Source of the DNA: Aquila chrysaetos chrysaetos
Taxonomy: Eukaryota; Chordata; Aves; Accipitriformes; Accipitridae
Length of the DNA: 64,000 nucleotides
Assembly: GCF_900496995.4 (NCBI RefSeq)
Contig: NC_044012.1
Span: 5,704,001 to 5,768,000, forward strand
Direction of reading: 5' to 3'
Made by a program: the position numbers and the translations under genes. This document shows, in pieces, positions 58,401 through 64,000 of the stretch (position 1 is the stretch's first letter; every line of letters starts with the position of its first letter). Under the pieces are notes generated by a model. The model had not been told where the DNA came from. It saw nothing but the letters and a program-made list of their open reading frames with translations, and did no database searches.

Positions 58401-61400
58401 CAGGGTCTTGAATATGCTTATTTTAAAACTATACAAAATAACTACTGTGTTTTTCTCATGGTAATATTATTAACAGAGAGCAAATTCTCTTAAGTAACAG
58501 TTGCCTGTATGGGTTGCCTTATTAATTTGCCCTGTACTCATTTGCCTTAATTTTACATAGATATGTATTTACTGTGACAATATTCAACAGGGAGAAATAG
58601 ACTCTATAGGTAATGTCGGGGGGGGGGCGGGGAGCCGGGAATCAGCCACTTTGCTAGCTACGTTGCAACTTTTTTACTGCAACTGATGGCTCTATTTAAG
58701 TACCTTGAACGAGATGCTGTAATGCTGACTAAAGACGCTTGTCAGAAACAAACACTAAATATGCTTGAAAAGCTACTGTGCTATCATAGAAATGCATAAC
58801 TATGAGTAAAGTATACATATATGTTTTAGATTCATATTTTTGTTTGAAGTAGAACTACTCCTTTTGCTCCTGTACTTTCTCAGCCTCTAGATGATTGCAC
58901 AGGAACTAGTAATACTCTCAGCAGAATACCTAGTGAGCTTCTACCCTGTCACTAAGCATGTCATTAGCAGAACAAAATGCTTCTGTAAATTGTATTTGCT
59001 GTTTTTCAACGAACAAAACTAACCTCAGTAAAAATCCCCCACAGTTTAAGCCTGTAAATGCGTTACTGTATTTAAGTGAGCAACATGTCACTTATTTCTG
59101 AAATATCAAATTTGTTTCATTTTAGCCCGCAAATTCACAGACAAGCATGAATGGATATCCGTTGAAAATGGCATTGGAACAGTAGGAATCAGCAATTTTG
59201 CACAGGTATTGATCCCTCCCCCCTTACCCAAGTCTGCAATATTTATTTACGCATACCTGCTCTTGTCCTTGCTCTTTGGACAGTTACTGTTTTTTATTGT
59301 TCTAATTGCATGTGCCTAATACAATGAGCGTGATTTTTGGACTTGGATCTATCACAGTATTTGTGAAGTGAATGCTGCTTCAGCGTTCTGATGAATTCTT
59401 AATCACTTCAGATTGAGCCTGTGGAGAGCTGAACTTGATGAGAAACTTAATGGTTCAGCAGAATTTAAAACCTCCTTTATTACTTCAGTTCTTATAGGCC
59501 TGAGGAGTTTGTGGCTATGTGAAGAGGGTATCGTGCACTTTTTAGGCCAAATCTCCCTTGAACACAAATATGGTGCAATCCCTCTGGCTAAAGAACAATT
59601 GTGAATATAAGTACAACATGGCATATGTTTCTTACTCTAGGATAGGAATTCCTTTGGTTTTTTTTGCTTTGTTCTTGTGCAAGTACTTGATTTGGAATAG
59701 TCACAGGCAAATTCAGGATAGAGATTCACTGTATGTGAAACTTAAGAAAATCTAATGTGAGAAGCTATCAGTGAAGTGTAATTAATGTTTCTTAGGACAA
59801 GCAGCATTTCCCATAACCTCAGTTTTCTGTAAATAACACTAATACTCTGTAAGATCCCTAGTCTTTTGTGAGATAGGGTACACTTGTCAGTGAAGAGACA
59901 GAACCCTATTCTGGTTGAGGTGATTCTTACGGTGGTAAGGCTCTTTCTTAAGTCTGTAAGGACATACATATGTATGTACATAAGTATGCTAACAGCTCTC
60001 CAGTTGTCCACATCTCTGGCTCTGCATTTTCTTTCAAATTGCACCAGAAGTAAATCCTCTGTGCTTTGTAACAAAAAGGCAATTCCCTCAGATCATTGGG
60101 AACTTTGTCCTTTAAAACAGTTGTTATTGTAGCTGATGCTAAGAAGATCAGCAGATGTTATTTCTGTTTCTGCCTGAAGAAATCTGTATATAAACCTTGT
60201 AACTCAGCCTGAGGGTTACTAACACTGTAATAGATAAATAATTTGGCATTTGGGGCATGATAGCAAAACATTTTTTTCAAGTTAATTGTTAGAAGAAAAA
60301 GTGAAAAATATGCAGTCCTTAAAAGAATGAGAACTAAATTTAGAGACAGAGATTACTTCTATCCTTCCAGTACCTAAAGGGGGCCTACAAGAAAGCCAGA
60401 GAGGGACTTTTTACGTATGTAAAAAGGGCATGTAGCGACAGGACAAGGGGTAATGGCTTTAAACTGAAAGAGGGTAGATTTAGATTAGATATAAGGAAGA
60501 AGTTTTTCACTCTGAGGGTGGTGAGGCACTGGAACAGGTTGCCCAGAGAGGCTGTGGATGCCCCATCCCTGGAAGTGTTCAAGGCCAGGTTGGATGGGGC
60601 TTTGAGCAACCTGCTCTAGTGGAAAGTGTCCCTGCCCATGGCAGGGGGTTGGAACTAGATGATCTTTAAGGTCCCTTCCAACCCACACCATTCCGTGATT
60701 CTATGATACACGGTGATTTTAGAGTTACTGCATCAGATCTCTCCTATCTATAGTTTCTTTAATATAAGCTTTGATGGTTTTGTTTTTCTTTTAAGGAAGC
60801 ATTAGGAGATGTTGTTTACTGTAGTCTTCCAGAAATTGGGACAAAATTGAGTAAAGATGGTAAGTTTCAGCTCTAATTTCTAATGAAGTAACTACTCTAC
60901 TCATTCCACTCTCCCTTTGCAAAGATGAATTTTATGAAGTAATCTTTATGTTCATTAACGCCATTATAAATATTCTGGATGCAAAATAGATTCAGGTATT
61001 TCTGTAACAGACAGCTTTAATTTCAAATTTTCACTGTCAGACTATGCATGGTAGCAGAAATTACCTGCTTATTAAACTGTGAAGACATTTATTCAAAAAT
61101 AAAATATTTGAAGTATATTTTTGTAATAATTTTATCTGTACTCTGTTTTTAAAATATTTATGCTTTGATTTGAACTTGCTAGTGTTTAGGCTGGCTTATT
61201 TGTAATTCTGGAGTTGTGCATTTCATGAGTTGCATGATGTGAAACATCTAATTGATATCGAGCTCTAATTTTGCTATGAATATAGGGACTTGGTAATTTT
61301 GGGGTATCAACTGTAATCATAGGTTTTTGCTCATTAGTGACATACAAATTGTTACATTCTTAATCATTCAGTTATGTAATTTTCCATGTTAAAGAAGAGT

Positions 61401-63276
61401 GAGCATTAAGAGGTAAAAAGGAAAAGCCTATTCCTGTATTTACATGGAGAGTTGTCTCACTAGTATATGAAGAAAAGATTGTCATTAGCTTCAGACATTG
61501 CAGAACAAGAATGTAGATTTACTGAGGTAAAGTAGCAGGCCTTTCTTTTGCCATCTTTCTTGTGGAATAGGTCCATATCGAACTGTTTTGGCCAAATCTG
61601 TTACATCGCATTGAATGGTGAATGTTAGACAAAAGGTCCTTCTGTTTAGGGTTTTAATTAACCAACTTGTAGTTTTGTTTTATCTGAAGGAATTTAATTT
61701 CCATTTAGTTCTTCTCTTTTCTACCCATTCTGGCCTTATTCTAATTCCAAGCTTTCCCAGAACATGTTGTTCTCTGATTCCTTGTGCTGATGCCTATCTA
61801 TTCCTCTGACAGCTCCATGTTCCTCCAGCCTCTGTCTTGTTTGCTTGTGGCTTAGAGTTACTCTGGACTAACACTGCCCCAGGCACCATTTCCATAACTG
61901 CCTACAAAACAGAAAAAAGGGAAGAGTGGCTGGGTGATTCCAGTGTGGTGCTTCTGAATACTAATGTGTGTGTTCCAGTGAGTGCAAAGGTAACGCTCGA
62001 TAGCGTTTCTGAAGAAAAAATGGGATTCCTGAAACTGTGGATGTGTCTATTTTGTAACCAAATTATGTATAAAAAGGTTTAAATTCTAAATAAAAGACAT
62101 ATTTGGGTCTCTTCCAGCAAGAGCTGGATGTGGTTCCTTGTAACCCAGTATCATATCGTATGTTGTAGGGCTTTAGCCAAAGGATTAGCCAAATGTAAGA
62201 GATTCCTGTCCCTTCTATAGAAGCCAGCTAGCTAGTGTTATGCAAATTCCCCAGAATAATTCAGGAGCATAAACATCAAATTTAATACTGCTGATCATTG
62301 TCATAAAGTTGGTGACTTCAATCCCTTTGACAGTTTTCCTTGCTCAAGATCAAGGCGCTTGTTCAATGGCTAGGTCATCACCAGAATGTCTGACTAAAAA
62401 AACTAAAGCGCTTTGTATTTTCCTCTTAGAAGTGTTGAATCGTATTCTGTGTTTCAGATGAGTTTGGAGCTTTGGAAAGTGTGAAAGCTGCTAGTGAACT
62501 CTACTCTCCTCTCTCGGGAGAAGTGACTGACATTAATGCTGCCCTTGCAGATAATCCAGGGCTTGTCAATAAATCTTGTTACCAAGATGGTAAGATGTCA
62601 TTTTTATCGTTCAATAATGAATACCACGTGGCTTCTTGCTATCCCAAATGGCTCTGCAATTCCTAGTTCTTCCAGTTTAATGATGTGGAGGCTTAAATTG
62701 AATATATTGAATATAGTTCAAGCCCAATAAAATTTAACATGAAAGTATTATTGTAGTCTCGTCTTTGCTGACAGCTGGTTTACAGTGTGTCCTTTTCAGA
62801 CATAAGACTGTGGATGAATGTAAATGTATTTCCCTTGATCGCATTTCTTGGTTTTGGTCTTGTAATAGCTCGTGATACTGAGAGGTCAGGCACTTTTACT
62901 CTTACTTCAGCGTCTCCTTAATGCCACTGTCAGAAACAGTACTAAATTAGACAACTGGCCTGACTCAAAAGGCCATTTCTTATGACAGGTTGTTTGTTTG
63001 TTTGTTCATTTTTTAAAGTATTGAAACACTGTTTTGCCTGCACAGGAAATCCTGTTGATTCTACCAGTGTTACAGGGCTTGTATAGCTCCTGGGAGTACT
63101 TTTCTAAGGCAGTAACATGAATGAATCTTTCTTGTAGGATATTAGCAACTGTTTTTCTTTTTAATTTCCTAATTACAGGTTGGCTTATCAAGATGACTGT
63201 GGAAAACCCTGCTGAACTTGATGAACTGATGAATGAAGATGCCTATGAGAAATACATAAAATCCATTGAGGACTGA
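55318..63276 (+). CDS. GCSH: GCSH, glycine cleavage system H protein (whole coding span, 5 exons)
   Basis: Mitochondrial lipoyl carrier of the glycine cleavage system. It shuttles the aminomethyl group from the P protein (glycine decarboxylase) to the T and L proteins. Exons 55318-55459, 59126-59205, 60796-60859, 62458-62589 and 63179-63276 join to 516 nt (171 aa; human 173). Residues 1 to about 47 form an Arg/Leu/Pro-rich mitochondrial presequence without acidic residues. The mature part begins [10 protein letters not shown]. The lipoylation motif is ESVKAASE with the acceptor Lys at residue 105. The C-terminal [10 protein letters not shown] is the family ending. All splice sites are GT-AG with consistent phase, so the gene is intact and not a processed copy. 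Confidence 0.97.
55460..59125 (+). other. GCSH: GCSH intron 1
   Basis: 3.7 kb. The first 450 bases continue the CpG island and contain the GAT microsatellite; the rest is AT-rich with no recognised transposon. G-runs lie near 58160 and 58618-58632. Confidence 0.8.
55780..55819. repeat. (GAT)n microsatellite in GCSH intron 1
   Basis: About 13 GAT/ATG units with one interruption (GGT), followed by CTGCTGCGG. It produces poly-His and poly-Asp open frames in other readings, which are artefacts. Confidence 0.95.
59126..59205 (+). CDS. GCSH: GCSH exon 2
   Basis: Encodes [20 protein letters not shown] and Gly-Ile-Ser-Asn-Phe-Ala-Gln, the conserved start of the H-protein fold. 80 nt, ends in phase 0. 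Confidence 0.97.
60370..60706 (+). mobile_element. CR1 LINE 3' fragment in GCSH intron 2
   Basis: Sense-oriented CR1 end: GGGACTTTTTACGTATG, GAGGCACTGGAACAGGTTGC, GGAAGTGTTCAAGGCCAGG, GATGATCTTTAAGGTCCC and the terminal ATTCTATGAT. About 335 bp and 5'-truncated. It looks less diverged than the two CR1 copies in PKD1L2. Confidence 0.95.
60796..60859 (+). CDS. GCSH: GCSH exon 3
   Basis: Encodes [20 protein letters not shown]. 64 nt, phase 0 to 1, after cttttaag. Confidence 0.97.
60860..62457 (+). other. GCSH: GCSH intron 3
   Basis: 1.6 kb, AT-rich. No repeat or extra exon was recognised and the flanking phases match. Confidence 0.7.
62458..62589 (+). CDS. GCSH: GCSH exon 4: lipoyl-lysine
   Basis: Encodes [20 protein letters not shown] with the lipoylated Lys, then [15 protein letters not shown]. 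132 nt, phase 1 to 1. Confidence 0.97.
62988..63006. repeat. (TTTG)n in GCSH intron 4
   Basis: A short run of TGTT units (GTTGTTTGTTTGTTTGTTC), about four repeats. Confidence 0.7.
63179..63276 (+). CDS. GCSH: GCSH exon 5: C-terminus and stop
   Basis: Encodes [19 protein letters not shown] and [10 protein letters not shown], then TGA at 63274-63276. 98 nt after taattacag. Confidence 0.97.
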
Positions 63277-63289
63277 GCTGGAATAATGA

Positions 63290-63295
63290 AATAAA
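63290..63295 (+). terminator. GCSH: GCSH proximal poly(A) signal
   Basis: AATAAA only 14 nt after the stop codon, followed by GT-rich sequence (CAGTGTAGTTTGTCATC). The resulting 3' UTR would be very short. Longer forms using later sites cannot be excluded. Confidence 0.65.
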
Positions 63296-63319
63296 TCCAT
63301 ATAAAATATTTCAGTGTAG

Positions 63320-64000
63320 TTTGTCATCAATCAGTGAAGTACAGAATATCCAGTTTTGGCAACCTGAAAAATACCACTTGTGATCATATATACAAGGCCA
63401 TAAATAATTGCAGTGATAAAAAATGTTTAACAAGGGTTCTTATTCTATTGTCTGATTTATGTAACTTCAGAATGTTATCTATAGTATTTTGGGAAACAAA
63501 ATTTATTTGCTAAAATATATACTTCCCAAGATTCATTTGACAATCAAATTTAGCAACAACAGCCTTAATATGGTAATTCTGTAGTAGGCACACAACTGTG
63601 TGTCCTAACCTGGACTACAGCTTTCCCTGAAATACTTTTCCATTGCTCCCAAGATATTGAAAAGCAGTGTCTCCCTAACCTCCTGATATTTTTCCTAATT
63701 ATAGTTGCAAAGATGATACCAAAAAAGAAGAAGCCATATCAACTACCTCTTTGCATGATTTTTACTTCTTTACAGAACTTATTAATCTTTGTTTTCCTTC
63801 TTAATTTTACTATGTAATCAAGTAGTTCTGCCTTTGAGGCAGAAGGTATGGTCCTTGTCTTCTGATTTATATGCTTTCTTAATATGCAAAACTCATGCAA
63901 TGATAGTTTATCAAGGTTCTAGAGTAGATTGTTTAGGCTGTATTTTTTGTCTAGTAAACACTACCTATGTCACAAGTAATTAAGGAATTCTACATCTTGT
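63320..64000. other. Downstream of GCSH: possible extended 3' UTR or intergenic
   Basis: AT-rich and without coding signals. The one plus-strand open frame here (63789-63983) has no motifs. In other amniotes the next gene lies further on, so this is probably 3' UTR or spacer. Confidence 0.6.

Noticed and set aside
60385..60691. Two minus-strand open frames in GCSH intron 2
   Set aside because: Both are antisense readings of the CR1 fragment.
1..64000. Search for tRNA, rRNA, CRISPR or prokaryote-like operons
   Set aside because: Nothing seen by eye. The window is intron-bearing vertebrate DNA with no clustered direct repeats of CRISPR form and no cloverleaf I could recognise.

Overview
The window is vertebrate nuclear DNA and almost certainly from a bird. 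Its genes are split by GT-AG introns. The interspersed repeats are avian-type CR1 LINE 3' ends and one solo LTR of a bird endogenous retrovirus family. The gene order BCO1 - PKD1L2 - GCSH matches a conserved block (human 16q23.2; BCO1 lies on chicken chromosome 11). The species cannot be read from the sequence; the LTR family suggests a bird other than chicken.

Layout. At the left, on the minus strand, are the first coding exon (2275-2338), 5' leader and proximal promoter of BCO1, the carotenoid 15,15'-oxygenase. The remaining BCO1 exons lie to the left of the window. About 10 kb of intergenic DNA follows (2475-12830), with simple repeats, a 29-bp tandem duplication and a few candidate regulatory motifs. 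From 12831 to 54696, on the plus strand, lies the whole coding region of PKD1L2. I could join 43 coding exons with matching phase at every junction into 7,500 nt (2,499 codons plus stop). The protein runs in order: signal peptide, C-type lectin, SUEL/galactose-binding lectin, PKD-like and REJ region, GAIN/GPS, first membrane segment, PLAT, then ten more membrane segments ending in a polycystin pore domain. PKD1L2 ends with a poly(A) signal at 54936-54941. The CpG-island promoter of GCSH, the mitochondrial glycine-cleavage H protein, starts almost at once. GCSH is complete in 5 coding exons (55318-63276, 171 aa). The last 700 bases hold no recognised gene.

The three genes are neighbours by conserved synteny, not by shared function. 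BCO1 cleaves beta-carotene in gut and liver, PKD1L2 is a large polycystin-1-like membrane receptor/channel subunit, and GCSH shuttles the aminomethyl group in glycine breakdown. BCO1 and PKD1L2 are divergent and may share regulatory DNA between them. PKD1L2 and GCSH are head-to-tail with under 400 bp between poly(A) signal and start codon.

I found no undescribed system. The points most worth a check are: a DR1 (PPAR/RXR or HNF4-type) element in the BCO1 promoter; one and possibly two GC-AG introns in PKD1L2; a well-formed alternative acceptor before exon 33 that makes either a 29-codon insertion or a poison exon; loss of the acidic filter residue in the pore; loss of the sugar-binding motifs in the C-type lectin; and an antisense solo LTR in intron 18. 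All exon boundaries were read by eye from phase, splice consensus and protein family, not from transcripts.
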